Below, one piece after another: positions 44,153 through 54,109 of a stretch of DNA of 64,000 nt. The position numbers and the translations under genes are program-made. The DNA is from CALSPH01 sp041690035 (lineage in GTDB: Bacteria; Bacteroidota; Bacteroidia; NS11-12g; UBA955). Each line of letters opens with the position of its first letter. Position 1 is the first letter of the stretch. A model generated the notes under the pieces. It had not been told where the DNA came from. It worked only from the letters and a program-made list of their open reading frames with translations, and searched no databases. Location of the stretch: NCBI GenBank assembly GCA_041690035.1, contig JBDNFC010000016.1, positions 124,001 to 188,000 on the forward strand. Direction: 5' to 3'.

Positions 44153-45625
44153 ATGGCAAATCTTAAGCTCTACAATTCTATTTCTCGGCAGATTGAAGTA
44201 TTTAAAACTTTAACACCTCATTTTGCTGGTATTTATATTTGTGGTCCCACAGTTTATGCCGAGCCACATTTGGGACATGTTAGAGGGCCAGTGGTTTTTG
44301 ATTTGTTGCACCGCCTGTTAAAATACGAAGGATATAAAGTAAGGTTTGTTAGAAATATCACAGATGTAGGGCATTTATTAAATGATGCTGATGATGGAGA
44401 TGATAAAATTGCTTTAAAAGCAAGGCTAGAAAACCTAGAACCGATGGAGATAGCTCATCTATACACTGAGAGTTATCAAGATATGCTCCGTAATTTGTAT
44501 GTTTTACCCGCAAGTATTGAGCCTCGGGCAAGTGGTCATATTATAGAGCAAATAGAAATGATAAGCCAATTATTGGATTTAAAGATGGCTTATGAAATTA
44601 ATGGTAGTGTATATTTTGATGTAAAAAATTATGCTAAAGACAATGATTATGGAGTGCTTTCTGGAAGAGTATTAGATGACTTGATAGCTGGGGCAGGCAA
44701 TGAGGCCCGTCAATTAAACAGTCAGGAGGATAAAAGAAACGCAGCAGATTTTGCTTTATGGAAAAAGGCAAGCAAAGAACATATTATGCAATGGTCTAGC
44801 CCATGGGGAAAGGGGTTTCCTGGCTGGCATATAGAGTGTTCTGCCATGAGCCATAAGTATCTGGGAGCACAATTTGATATCCACGGTGGTGGGTTAGATT
44901 TATTGTTTCCTCACCACGAATGTGAGATAGCGCAATCTACCTCTTGTTTTGGTACCAATCCTGCAAAGTATTGGTTGCATCACAATATGGTAACTATCAA
45001 TGGCCAAAAAATGGCTAAAAGTTTAAATAACGGAATAACAGTTAAAGCCCTTTTTTCTGGCATACACCCTCTGTTAGAAAAGGCTTATCAAGGAGATGTT
45101 TTGCGGTTTTTTATTCTTCAAGCGCATTATCGCAGTACCTTAGATTTCAGTAATGACGCGCTTCAAGCCGCTGAAAAGGGGCTAAAAAGATTATACACAA
45201 CCATTGATTCTATTGCAAATTTGCCCATTTCTGACGCAGATACTGCAAATTTTCAATCCTCATACAGTGATTTTTATAATGCCATTTTTGATGACATGAA
45301 TACCCCAATTGCTATTGCGGCATTGTTTGATATTGTTAAAAAAATAAATTTAGTAAAGGAAGGCACATTATTGATAACAAAGAATAGCCAAGACGAATTG
45401 GCAAAAGCAGTAATTGTGATGTTAAATGATATTTTAGGTCTATACAGAAGCAAAAATGAAAATTCAGATAATGAAAGTGAATTAATGAATGTAATTTTGG
45501 GATTAAGAGAATCTGTGAGATCTCAAAAAAATTATGCATTAAGCGATGAAATAAGAGATAGTTTAAAAAATATAGGTTATGAAATTAAAGATGGAAAAAA
45601 TGGGGCTGAAATTATTAAGATTTAA
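44153..45625 (+). CDS. cysS: Cysteinyl-tRNA synthetase
   Basis: The 490-residue class I synthetase charges tRNA-Cys in the cytosol. The catalytic motifs are HLGH (39-42, the HIGH motif in PHLGHVRGPVVF) and KMAKS (286-290, the KMSKS motif). Zinc-site residues are Cys30 (YICGPTVY), the Cys in WHIECSAMS, and the His/Glu of GGLDLLFPHHECE, which also carries the Cys-discriminating site. The length is normal, with a helical C-terminal tRNA-binding domain. The ATG at 44153 is used; 44141 lies within the promoter. The next gene starts inside its last codons. Confidence 0.97.
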   Translation: MANLKLYNSISRQIEVFKTLTPHFAGIYICGPTVYAEPHLGHVRGPVVFDLLHRLLKYEGYKVRFVRNITDVGHLLNDADDGDDKIALKARLENLEPMEIAHLYTESYQDMLRNLYVLPASIEPRASGHIIEQIEMISQLLDLKMAYEINGSVYFDVKNYAKDNDYGVLSGRVLDDLIAGAGNEARQLNSQEDKRNAADFALWKKASKEHIMQWSSPWGKGFPGWHIECSAMSHKYLGAQFDIHGGGLDLLFPHHECEIAQSTSCFGTNPAKYWLHHNMVTINGQKMAKSLNNGITVKALFSGIHPLLEKAYQGDVLRFFILQAHYRSTLDFSNDALQAAEKGLKRLYTTIDSIANLPISDADTANFQSSYSDFYNAIFDDMNTPIAIAALFDIVKKINLVKEGTLLITKNSQDELAKAVIVMLNDILGLYRSKNENSDNESELMNVILGLRESVRSQKNYALSDEIRDSLKNIGYEIKDGKNGAEIIKI

Positions 45626-46568
45626 ATGGATAATACTCTTGTTTTTGTTTTCAGCATGCAATAATGATGATACAAAAGTGCAAGACGAGCAGCCCGTAAT
45701 GGAGCCTGTTTATTATCCCACATTTAATGCCGACAGCGCATATACGTTTGTAGCTAATCAAGTAGACTTTGGACCACGTTATCCTGGTAGCAAAGGGCAT
45801 TACAATGCTTTTCTATATTTAAGAAAAATGCTGACAAATTTCTGTGATACTGTCTACATTCAATCTACAAGAGGGCTAACTTTTGACAAAAAAGATATTC
45901 CTATTTATAATTTGGTAGGGGTATTTAATCCTAAGGCAGAAAAGCGAATAATACTTGCCGCTCATTGGGATACTAGGCCTTTTGCAGATGAGGATGACTC
46001 TGCTGCAACTGCTCCTATTTTAGGTGCCAATGATGGAGGGAGTGGAGTGGGTGTGTTGTTAGAAATTGCAAGATTATTAAAAGAATCGCCACTAACAAAT
46101 ATTGGCATTGATATCATTTTTTTTGATGCTGAAGACTGGGGAAAAGGCGAAGTAGAAAATTCTTTTTGTTTAGGTTCACAATATTGGGCTAAAAACCCTC
46201 ATATTACTTCTTATACTGCCAGTTATGGAATCTTATTAGACATGGTAGGTGCTAAAAATGCTGTTTTTGCACACGAATCATACAGCACACAGGTGGCTCC
46301 AGATGTGGTAAAAAAAGTATGGGATGCTGCTGGTAGTCTAGGATATACTGGAACATTTATGTCTTATGATAGGGGGTTTGTTATTGATGATCATTACTAT
46401 GTAAATCGGCAAACCAATATACCCATGATAGATATTATTCAACATGACCCCACTCATGGTTTTGGAGAGTTTTGGCATACCCACGATGATAATATGTCTG
46501 TAATTGATAAGCAAACATTAGAAAAGGTAGGCAAAACATTGATAAAAGTGTTATATGATGAAAGATAA
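45600..46568 (+). CDS. Glutaminyl-peptide cyclotransferase-like lipoprotein (M28 fold)
   Basis: This 322-residue protein has a lipoprotein signal (LRFKWIILLFLFSAC, Cys20) and a zinc aminopeptidase-like M28 domain. It matches bacterial/animal-type glutaminyl cyclases: AAHWDTRPFADEDD, GANDGGSGVGVLLE (Asp ligand), IDIIFFDAEDWGKG (Glu) and FGEFWHTHDDNMSVID (His ligand and catalytic region). Such enzymes make N-terminal pyroglutamate on exported proteins; in Bacteroidota N-terminal Gln is common after signal peptidase cleavage. In-frame ATGs exist at 45579, 45591 and 45600; I chose 45600 because it best fits a lipoprotein signal. It overlaps cysS by 26 bp and the next gene by 14 bp. Confidence 0.85.
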   Translation: MGLKLLRFKWIILLFLFSACNNDDTKVQDEQPVMEPVYYPTFNADSAYTFVANQVDFGPRYPGSKGHYNAFLYLRKMLTNFCDTVYIQSTRGLTFDKKDIPIYNLVGVFNPKAEKRIILAAHWDTRPFADEDDSAATAPILGANDGGSGVGVLLEIARLLKESPLTNIGIDIIFFDAEDWGKGEVENSFCLGSQYWAKNPHITSYTASYGILLDMVGAKNAVFAHESYSTQVAPDVVKKVWDAAGSLGYTGTFMSYDRGFVIDDHYYVNRQTNIPMIDIIQHDPTHGFGEFWHTHDDNMSVIDKQTLEKVGKTLIKVLYDER

Positions 46569-47463
46569 AAAAAGGATATTGGTTACTGGCAGCAATGGCT
46601 TGCTCGGTCAAAAATTAACGGATTTATTGCAGTATGATGAAAATTATTTATTGCTTGCCACAGCCACTGGGCCAAATAGGTATCCGGACAAAGAAATTGC
46701 ATATCAAACATTAGACATTACAAATGCAGAAGAAATAGAAAAAATAGTTTTAGCATTTATGCCGCACATTATAATTAATACTGCTGCCATGACTAATGTA
46801 GATGCATGCGAAACTGAAAAAGAAAAGTGTGATATATTAAATATTTCGGCTTTAAAATATTTAGCCAATGCCGCCAATATTTGTGGTGCAAAATTGATTC
46901 ATATTAGTACCGATTTTATATTTGATGGTAAAAATGGTCCTTATTTAGAAACGGATGTTGCAAATCCGCTTTCATACTATGGATTAAGCAAGTTAAAAGG
47001 AGAGCAAATTGTAATGCAAGATGCAAAAAATTGGGCAATTATAAGAACAGTTCTAGTTTATGGAACAGTAAACGATTTGAGCAGAAGTAATATTGTGCTG
47101 TGGGCAATTGCTTCTTTAAAAGAAAATAAACAATTAAATATTGTAGATGACCAATTTAGAACACCCACCTTTGCCGAAGATTTGGCAATGGGTTGCAAAT
47201 TAATTGCAGATAGTAATGCTAAGGGTGTTTATAATATTTCAGGAAAAGATTTTATGTCTATTTTTGAATTGGTAAATAGGGTGGCAGTATTCTTTAATTA
47301 TAACAGCAATAATGTGCTCAAGTCTGACAGTAAAAATTTGAATCAAGCTGCCAAGCGACCACCCGTTACTGGTTTTATATTAGATAAAGCAATCAAAGAA
47401 TTAGATTATAGGCCCCATAGTCTTGAAGAAGCACTTGCAATAATCAATAAACAGTTGAATTAG
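46555..47463 (+). CDS. dTDP-4-dehydrorhamnose reductase-like SDR protein
   Basis: The 302-residue extended short-chain dehydrogenase has the NAD(P)-binding motif ILVTGSNGLLGQKL near the start, STDFIFDGKNGPYLE and the active-site YxxxK (YGLSKLKGE, about residue 143). It fits RmlD/RfbD-type reductases that finish dTDP-L-rhamnose. No rmlA, rmlB or rmlC gene is nearby, so the true substrate may be another nucleotide sugar. Stop and start overlaps suggest cotranscription with cysS and the cyclase-like lipoprotein. Confidence 0.8.
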   Translation: MMKDKKRILVTGSNGLLGQKLTDLLQYDENYLLLATATGPNRYPDKEIAYQTLDITNAEEIEKIVLAFMPHIIINTAAMTNVDACETEKEKCDILNISALKYLANAANICGAKLIHISTDFIFDGKNGPYLETDVANPLSYYGLSKLKGEQIVMQDAKNWAIIRTVLVYGTVNDLSRSNIVLWAIASLKENKQLNIVDDQFRTPTFAEDLAMGCKLIADSNAKGVYNISGKDFMSIFELVNRVAVFFNYNSNNVLKSDSKNLNQAAKRPPVTGFILDKAIKELDYRPHSLEEALAIINKQLN

Positions 47464-47476
47464 TGAAAAATTAGCT

Positions 47477-47499
47477 TAAATAACTTTTAATGTTATTTA
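47477..47499. other. Stem-loop after the RmlD-like gene
   Basis: TAAATAAC (47477-47484) pairs perfectly with GTTATTTA (47492-47499) around a 7-nt loop, 13 bp after the stop. There is no T run, so it is a stabilising hairpin or a weak terminator. Confidence 0.4.
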
Positions 47500-47671
47500 C
47501 TGCATGCTTATATTTGCTTCAAAAGAAATTTTGTTTTATATGCATTGAAATAGCATTTTGGTAAAAAAAAATTGTGCAAATTATATTTTAGAAGAAAATT
47601 TATAGCATATCAATATTTTTATAAAAAGAGCCACAAGCTTATGTGTATTTAAAGTTAAAAATCAATAAGTT

Positions 47672-48172
47672 TTAGGCCATCTTATAATTACTCATCAAAC
47701 GAATTACATAATTTTGTTTTAGTAAAATATTTTTTATTTCATCATAGCCTTGTTTAGTTTCAATTTTATTAAGCGCTATATTTTCATTAATGGATAGTAT
47801 TTTTTGCCAATAAGATTTTTTAATCTCTGATACTTCTTCAAATATTAAGTTTCTTTTATTTTGATCTTCTTCATCCATTAAGATTTCATTGAACTCCATC
47901 ATTTCCATTAAAAAATCTTGTGAAAGTGTTGCATTATTTGCCTCTAAAGAAACTCCATGAAGTGATAAGAGATAAATTAATCTTTTATGCTCGTTTTTTA
48001 ATATTTTATAAGCCTCGTTTAGCATGGCAGTGCTATTTTCACTTGCTAAATCTCCGTTGTTTAAGTCGGGATGCTGTTCTTTTATTTTTGCTTTATAATT
48101 ATGTGTTAAAGTAATTAAATCAATATTAAAAGCAGTCTCTAATCCTAAAACCTCAAAATAATTATCAGCCAT
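47672..48172 (-). CDS. hscB: J-domain co-chaperone HscB-like (Fe-S cluster assembly)
   Basis: This 166-residue protein has an N-terminal J-domain (YFEVLGLETAFNIDLITLTH, with HPDLNN keeping the HPD motif; NEAYKILKNEHKRLIYLLSL) and a C-terminal helical domain (about 85-160) with DFLMEMMEFNEILMDEE, the HscB hallmark. It would deliver the IscU scaffold to an Hsp70. hscA and iscU are not in the window. It is read after rseP with a 1-bp overlap, so the two are coupled on one mRNA. Confidence 0.88.
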   Translation of the reverse strand: MADNYFEVLGLETAFNIDLITLTHNYKAKIKEQHPDLNNGDLASENSTAMLNEAYKILKNEHKRLIYLLSLHGVSLEANNATLSQDFLMEMMEFNEILMDEEDQNKRNLIFEEVSEIKKSYWQKILSINENIALNKIETKQGYDEIKNILLKQNYVIRLMSNYKMA

Positions 48173-49503
48173 TATTTAAAGAAAAGATCGCTGGCAAATG
48201 CTACTACCATTAAACTCATTAGAATATAGAAACCAATCATCTGAGCATTCATCATCACCTTGTCACTAAATGGTTTTCCACGAATCATTTCTATTGTTAA
48301 AAAAATAACATGCCCGCCATCTAGGGCAGGAATAGGTAATAAATTCATAATTGCAAGAACAAAAGAAATCATACCTGTAAAATACCAAAAATTTTCCCAT
48401 ATCAATTCTGCACCGTATGCTTTTGCAATTCCAATAGGGCTGCTTACAGACTTTAAGAAGTTTAATTTTCCTGTTATTAATTTTATAATGGCTTGCATTT
48501 GAATACTTATCGCCTCATTGCCATCTCTAATCCCCACAGAAACACTTTCTGCGATATTATGCTTTATAGTCGTTTTAAACTGATCTATGTCATCTATTTT
48601 GGGGCCAACTCCAATTGTTCCTTGAGGCGTAATTGCTGCATTAAGAAGCAAAGTATCTTGCCCTCTTTGTACTTTTAAGGTAATATCTTTTGAGTTGTTT
48701 TTAGCTATTACACTTGCAAATTGTTGCCAAAATTTTATCGGTTCATCATTTATTGCAATTACCCGATCTCCCTTTCGCATATTTGCTTTTTCAGCCGGAC
48801 TTTTAGGCAATATTGTATCTATAGAAAAAGGTGTTCCAAGTTCTATTAATCCTCCTTTTTTTTGGTTGCCATTTGTTAAAATAGCCATCACATTTTTCGG
48901 GGTAGTAAATTCTATTTCTTTATTGTCTCTAATTATTTTTACTTGCGATTCATCTTTTGTTATTATTTCTTTAACTACAGTGCTAAAATAAACCACCTCT
49001 TTACCGTTTACAGAAACAATTTTATCTCCCGTATTAAAACCTATTTTTTTTCCAACTTCACCTACGTAGATTCCACCATGATTATTTGCATAACTATTTA
49101 ATGGCACAGTTTCTCCAAAAAATGATACTTTACCTACAAAAATAATGTAACCTAATATTACATTAAAAAATACACCACCAAGCATCACAATTAGTCTTTG
49201 CCATGCTGGTTTAGACCTAAACTCCCACGGCTGAGCGGGCTGTGCAATTTGATCTTTATCCATGCTTTCGTCTACCATGCCTGCTATTTTTACATAACCT
49301 CCCAATGGTAGCCATCCAATACCGTATTCTGTATCACCTTTTTTAAAGGAAAATAGTTTTTTGCCATAAGCATCAAAAAACAAGTAAAATTTTTCTACCC
49401 TCATTCCAAAAGCCCTTGCAGCAATAAAATGACCAAACTCATGAACAATTACCAAAATAGATAATCCCCCAATAAGTTGCAATACCATAATTAATGTACC
49501 CAT
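48172..49503 (-). CDS. rseP: RIP metalloprotease RseP
   Basis: The 443-residue site-2 protease family membrane protein cleaves anti-sigma or signal-peptide remnants within the membrane. It has the zinc motif HEFGH (His21, Glu22, His25) in the first helix, MLGGVFFNVILGYIIF after it, two PDZ-like domains (IGFNTGDKIVSVNGKEVVYF and MRKGDRVIAINDEPIKF) and the C-terminal LLPIPALDGGHVIFLTIEMI carrying the LDG zinc ligand. The C-terminal end has two more helices. The length is normal. It is the first gene of a reverse pair with hscB. Confidence 0.95.
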   Translation of the reverse strand: MGTLIMVLQLIGGLSILVIVHEFGHFIAARAFGMRVEKFYLFFDAYGKKLFSFKKGDTEYGIGWLPLGGYVKIAGMVDESMDKDQIAQPAQPWEFRSKPAWQRLIVMLGGVFFNVILGYIIFVGKVSFFGETVPLNSYANNHGGIYVGEVGKKIGFNTGDKIVSVNGKEVVYFSTVVKEIITKDESQVKIIRDNKEIEFTTPKNVMAILTNGNQKKGGLIELGTPFSIDTILPKSPAEKANMRKGDRVIAINDEPIKFWQQFASVIAKNNSKDITLKVQRGQDTLLLNAAITPQGTIGVGPKIDDIDQFKTTIKHNIAESVSVGIRDGNEAISIQMQAIIKLITGKLNFLKSVSSPIGIAKAYGAELIWENFWYFTGMISFVLAIMNLLPIPALDGGHVIFLTIEMIRGKPFSDKVMMNAQMIGFYILMSLMVVAFASDLFFK

Positions 49504-49692
49504 ATTTTTATTTTTAAAGGGCGCAAAAATAAGTATTTTTAAGCTGAATGATGAATGAATTTATAATATTTTCGTTTAGGGCATCATATTTAACTTTTAA
49601 ACAAAAAAATTAAATCATATTTTTAATAAGAAATAGTTCAATAAATCATATTTTTAATCTTGTATTTTTTGCCGATATTTGCAAATTAAAAT

Positions 49693-52089
49693 ATGAAAAA
49701 AAGGAGTCTTTTTTTGTTTTTTGGAATACTGTTTTTCGGAATAACAAATTTGCAATCACAAAATATAGTTTCTGGCATTGTGAGCTCAAAAGAAACAGGT
49801 GAAGCGGTGGTAGGAGCTAATGTAAAGGTGATTGAAACTGGACAAAATACAGTTAGTAATAATTATGGGTTTTACAGCTTATCGCTTGGCAAAGGTTTTT
49901 TTACCATTGTGCACAGTTACACTGGTTTTGCAAATGATACTAATGTTATTGTAATAGGAAAAAGAGACGAAAATGGAGAATTGATAAATAAACAAAGCTT
50001 AGATATCAAGCTTATGCCAATTGATTTAAGTGCTATTATAATATCAGGAAATAAGAGAGAAGAAAAAAGGCAAGATAATGACGTTGTAGCCATAGATATT
50101 CCTGTTAAATTTAATAAAAAAATGCCATTGTTGCTGGGTGAGGTAGATATAATAAAATCGGCTCAACTACTACCAGGTGTAAAAGGAGGTACTGATGGCA
50201 GCAGTGGTTTTTATGTAAGAGGAGGTGGGGCAGATCAAAATTTGATATTGCTAGATGGAGTTCCCATTTATAGTCAAAATCATTTATTTGGTTTTTTTAG
50301 TGTATTTAATGACGATGCTATTAATAGCGTACAATTATACAAAGGAAATTTTCCTGCTAGATATGGCAGCAGGCTTGCATCTGTGCTAGATGTAACATTA
50401 AAAGAGGGCAATAATAATAGGTTGCATGGCACTGCATCTTTAGGGGCGGCAATTGGTAGATTTAATCTCAATGGCCCTATTGGTCCAAGCAAAAAAACCA
50501 CATTTTCGCTATCTGCACGTAGATCATACATAGGAGCTGTTGTTGGCAGTTTGGCAAATTTGATTAGCGATGATACCCAGAAAATTAAAACTACGCTTTA
50601 TTTCTATGATATTAATGCAAAGTTGGCGCACAAAATAAACTATCGAAAAAATATTTATTTTTCTTTCTATAGAGGAAAAGATAAATATGGAGTAGGTTAT
50701 GAAAATGAAACTAAATTGCCAACAGGGGCTTTATTAAACTCAGATATAAAAACTTTTGCTAAATGGAGCAATACTATGGCTTGTCTAAGATATACAGATT
50801 TAATGAACAATGGTATATTTGCAAATTATACTTTGTCTTATAGTAATTATAAAAACGAGCGATTAGTGGATTTAAGGTTAAAATTAACCACCGATACCAG
50901 TTTATCGCAAGCAAGCATTTATGATCAGTTTTTGACTGGGCTAAATGATATTAATGCGAGAGCAGATTATGATTATAAGCCATCTGCAAACCATCATTTA
51001 AGGTTTGGTATTGGAGCACTGATGCATAGTTTTAATCCAGGAAGAAACAAGTTGCGTATAGATTTTGGTGGTTTTCAGGAGGATACCACTTTTAGTACTG
51101 GTAAAAATATCCTTACTTTAGAAAATACGGCCTACATAGATGATGTAATTACAATAAATGCAAATACCAAAGCAAACATAGGATTGCGCTTAGTTAATTA
51201 TGCTACCTTAGGAAAAAATTATTTTTTTGCAGAACCGCGTATCGCATTAAATGAGCAATTAGACAGTGCTTGGATTTTTAGATTAAGTTATGCACTCAAT
51301 AATCAACCCATACATTTATTGCCAAATAGCAATGTAGGATTGCCTTTAGATGTTTGGGTTCCTGCTACAAAAGATATAAAGCCACAGGTGGGCCATCAGT
51401 TTTCGGCAGGCACTATTACCAATATGAGGGGCGGATTGCAGCTAACAATAGATGCATATTACAGGTGGCTGAGAAACACAATAGAAAATTTGCCTGGTTT
51501 TGATATTACAGACGTAAACCCAAATTGGCAACAAAATATTTTGCAAGGTATTGGTGATAACTATGGTTTAGAAGTGTTTTTGCAAAAGCAACATGGCAAG
51601 TTTACAGGCTGGGCAAGCTATACCCTATCATACGCAAATAGAAAAACACCTGGAATAAACAATGGCAATACTTATGCTTTTAGGTATGATCAAAGGCATA
51701 ACTTTTCTAGCACATTTAATTATAATATAAATAAACGCAATAGCATGGGTTATACCCTAGTTTTTGGAACAGGTTTTCCTCTTACAGTGCCAATTGGTCA
51801 GTATGCAGATATTGACGGACAATTGATTTATGAGTATGGGGGAAAAAATAATTATAGAATGGAGAATACATTTAGAATAGATTTAAACTATGTTCACTTT
51901 TTTAGAGTAAAGGCTAAAAGTTGGTTTAAACAAGCATGGGTAAATGCCTCTATCTATAATGTAACTGCTCGACCCAATCCGTTTTTATACCGCATAGAGC
52001 CTAGCCAAAATGGTGGAAATGCCATTACGCTAACACGGGTGTCTTATTTGCAGTTTTTTCCAAGTGTGAGTTTAAATGTTAGTTTTTAA
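49693..52089 (+). CDS. TonB-dependent receptor with N-terminal carboxypeptidase-regulatory-like domain
   Basis: This 798-residue outer-membrane receptor has a signal peptide (FLFFGILFFGITNLQSQN), a carboxypeptidase D-like beta domain (25-115: VSGIVSSKETGEAVVGANV), a plug (about 120-240: LLPGVKGGTDGSSGFYVRGG, NLILLDGVPIY) and a 22-strand barrel ending VSLNVSF. It imports a TonB-dependent substrate that cannot be told from sequence. It is not the SusC type, since no SusD partner follows; instead a DUF4249 lipoprotein gene lies 13 bp downstream, a frequent pairing in Bacteroidota. Upstream sequence contains near-consensus TATTTG and TATTTTTTG elements, none exact. Confidence 0.93.
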   Translation: MKKRSLFLFFGILFFGITNLQSQNIVSGIVSSKETGEAVVGANVKVIETGQNTVSNNYGFYSLSLGKGFFTIVHSYTGFANDTNVIVIGKRDENGELINKQSLDIKLMPIDLSAIIISGNKREEKRQDNDVVAIDIPVKFNKKMPLLLGEVDIIKSAQLLPGVKGGTDGSSGFYVRGGGADQNLILLDGVPIYSQNHLFGFFSVFNDDAINSVQLYKGNFPARYGSRLASVLDVTLKEGNNNRLHGTASLGAAIGRFNLNGPIGPSKKTTFSLSARRSYIGAVVGSLANLISDDTQKIKTTLYFYDINAKLAHKINYRKNIYFSFYRGKDKYGVGYENETKLPTGALLNSDIKTFAKWSNTMACLRYTDLMNNGIFANYTLSYSNYKNERLVDLRLKLTTDTSLSQASIYDQFLTGLNDINARADYDYKPSANHHLRFGIGALMHSFNPGRNKLRIDFGGFQEDTTFSTGKNILTLENTAYIDDVITINANTKANIGLRLVNYATLGKNYFFAEPRIALNEQLDSAWIFRLSYALNNQPIHLLPNSNVGLPLDVWVPATKDIKPQVGHQFSAGTITNMRGGLQLTIDAYYRWLRNTIENLPGFDITDVNPNWQQNILQGIGDNYGLEVFLQKQHGKFTGWASYTLSYANRKTPGINNGNTYAFRYDQRHNFSSTFNYNINKRNSMGYTLVFGTGFPLTVPIGQYADIDGQLIYEYGGKNNYRMENTFRIDLNYVHFFRVKAKSWFKQAWVNASIYNVTARPNPFLYRIEPSQNGGNAITLTRVSYLQFFPSVSLNVSF

Positions 52090-52102
52090 AAAAAAGTAGT
52101 CA

Positions 52103-52978
52103 ATGAAAATAAAAATGTTGAGAAAAGTAAATTTAATCCTATTGATTTTAGGTGCATTATTGCTTACTAATTGCTCAAAAGAAATACCGATAAATTTGCC
52201 CCCATATATCGAAAAAATAGTTGTCAATGGTTTGATGAGTGATTTAGAAGGCAGTTTAGTAAAGATATCAAAAAGTAAATCTAGCACAGATACAAATAAT
52301 ATAAATGCAATCACAAATGCAAGTGTGCAGCTTTATACAGAAAATAATCAATTGTTTGAAGTGCTTACATACAATAGCTTTGAAAGCGGATACAAGGGGT
52401 CTAAACTGGCATTGCCAGGTAGCAGTTATACTATAAAAGTGCTGTATCAAAATTTTGAAGCCACTGCCACTACCAAAATTGGCACAAAAACTAATTTAAG
52501 TAATAGCATTTATATAGATTCTATTGGTATTGACTCTAGCGGTTTTCCATTGGGTGAGCTTAGTTTTTCTTTTTCAGATTTAGGTACTGAAGATAATTAT
52601 TACAGACTTAACGTATCATATTGGGACAATAGTTTAAAAATATTTGCAATACTAAACTTAGACGATAATTTTTTTATCAATACCCAAAGTGAAAAAACTA
52701 AAAATGGCTATGTCTTTTCAGACAGAACATTTAGCGGGGTAACACAAACATTAAAATTTACTGTACCCTTTGGTTTTGTAGCAATAGGTGGAGATTATAA
52801 ATTCTTGATTTCATTGCAAACTCTAAACAATGATTTTACTAAGTATGAAAGAAGCAGGGAATTGTATAATAATGCTATTAACAGCCCATTTGCAGAACCA
52901 GTTTTTATATACAGTAATATAAAAGGAGGATTAGGAATTTTTGGAGGGTCTAGTTTAAGCAGAGATACTCTAAAATAG
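52103..52978 (+). CDS. DUF4249 family lipoprotein, partner of TonB receptor
   Basis: The 291-residue lipoprotein has a signal (VNLILLILGALLLTNC, lipid on Cys about 24) followed by KEIPINLPPYIEKIVVNGLM, the typical DUF4249 opening. A beta-rich domain follows, with VKISKSKSST and YTIKVLYQNFEATATTKI as carboxypeptidase-regulatory-like strands. Such proteins are encoded with TonB-dependent receptors of this type and probably sit on the outer face of the receptor; the ligand is unknown. An alternative ATG at 52115 lies four codons further in. It is followed 5 nt later by tgt. Confidence 0.88.
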   Translation: MKIKMLRKVNLILLILGALLLTNCSKEIPINLPPYIEKIVVNGLMSDLEGSLVKISKSKSSTDTNNINAITNASVQLYTENNQLFEVLTYNSFESGYKGSKLALPGSSYTIKVLYQNFEATATTKIGTKTNLSNSIYIDSIGIDSSGFPLGELSFSFSDLGTEDNYYRLNVSYWDNSLKIFAILNLDDNFFINTQSEKTKNGYVFSDRTFSGVTQTLKFTVPFGFVAIGGDYKFLISLQTLNNDFTKYERSRELYNNAINSPFAEPVFIYSNIKGGLGIFGGSSLSRDTLK

Positions 52979-52983
52979 CTTTA

Positions 52984-54102
52984 TTGAAATTTACACTTTT
53001 AAAAAATGATTCTGCTACTGAGGCAAGAGCAGGCACAATAGAAACTGCTCATGGCACAATAGAAACTCCTATTTTTATGCCTGTGGGCACTCATGGAACT
53101 GTAAAAGGAATAGACAGAAAGCAATTAGAACAAGATATTAATGCCCCTATAATATTAGGAAATACCTATCATTTATATCTAAAACCTGGCTTAGACACAA
53201 TAAGAAATGCAGGCGGTTTGCATGGTTTTGCAGGCTGGGATAGATCATTGCTAACTGACAGCGGAGGATTTCAAGTATACTCTCTTGCCGATAGAAGAAA
53301 AATAAGTCAAGAAGGAGTAGCTTTTCAATCGCATATTGATGGTTCTCGTCATTTTTTTACTCCAGAATTTGCTATAGATGTTCAGAGAATTATTGGTGCA
53401 GATATTATCATGGCTTTTGATGAATGCACCCCTTATCCTTGTGATAAAAATTATGCAGTAAAATCTTTAAAACTAACCCATGATTGGCTATTGAGGTGCA
53501 AAAATCATTTTGAAAACACGTCCTCAATTTATGGCTATGAGCAAACACTTTTTCCTATTGTGCAGGGCAGTACTTATGCGGATTTGAGGGTAGAAAGTGC
53601 AAAATATATAGCAGAACTAGAATTTGAGGGCAATGCAATAGGTGGACTCTCTGTGGGCGAACCCGCCCCAGAAATGTATGAAATGACTGCTGTGGTTTGC
53701 GAACACCTGCCAAAAGATAAGCCTAGATACTTGATGGGAGTGGGTACGCCTAGTAATTTACTAGAGTGTATTGCATTAGGCATAGACATGTTTGATTGTG
53801 TGATGCCTACTAGAAATGGAAGAAATGGAGGATTGTTTACTGCTCAAGGTACGTTAAATATGCGTAATGCAAAATGGGCAAATGATTTTTCGCCCTTGGA
53901 TGATCTATTAACGCCTCAATATTCTAAAGCATATGTTAGGCACCTTATTCATAGCAAAGAAATGTTGGGTTTGCAAATCATAAGCCTCCATAATTTAAAA
54001 TTTTATTTATGGCTTATGAGAACAGCAAGAGAAAAAATAATAGATGGCACATTTTTAGCTTGGAAAAATAAAATGGTTGCACAAATGAGCGTTAGATTAT
54101 AA
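52984..54102 (+). CDS. tgt: Queuine/preQ1 tRNA-ribosyltransferase lacking zinc cysteines
   Basis: This 372-residue TIM-barrel enzyme exchanges guanine-34 for preQ1 or queuine in GUN-anticodon tRNAs. Present are GTHGTVKGI, LLTDSGGFQVYS (Asp92, proton acceptor), the GGLSVGEP binding loop and FDCVMPTRNGRNG (Asp271, nucleophile). In the standard enzyme a CxCxxC-x25-H zinc site follows. Here the region reads FSPLDDLLTPQYSKAYVRH (302-320), with no cysteine, while the HNL histidine remains (His336). The tRNA-binding basic helix is otherwise similar. The start is a TTG 5 nt after the DUF4249 gene. It is the first of several tRNA-modification genes in this window. Confidence 0.93.
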   Translation: MKFTLLKNDSATEARAGTIETAHGTIETPIFMPVGTHGTVKGIDRKQLEQDINAPIILGNTYHLYLKPGLDTIRNAGGLHGFAGWDRSLLTDSGGFQVYSLADRRKISQEGVAFQSHIDGSRHFFTPEFAIDVQRIIGADIIMAFDECTPYPCDKNYAVKSLKLTHDWLLRCKNHFENTSSIYGYEQTLFPIVQGSTYADLRVESAKYIAELEFEGNAIGGLSVGEPAPEMYEMTAVVCEHLPKDKPRYLMGVGTPSNLLECIALGIDMFDCVMPTRNGRNGGLFTAQGTLNMRNAKWANDFSPLDDLLTPQYSKAYVRHLIHSKEMLGLQIISLHNLKFYLWLMRTAREKIIDGTFLAWKNKMVAQMSVRL

Positions 54103-54109
54103 GCATAGA

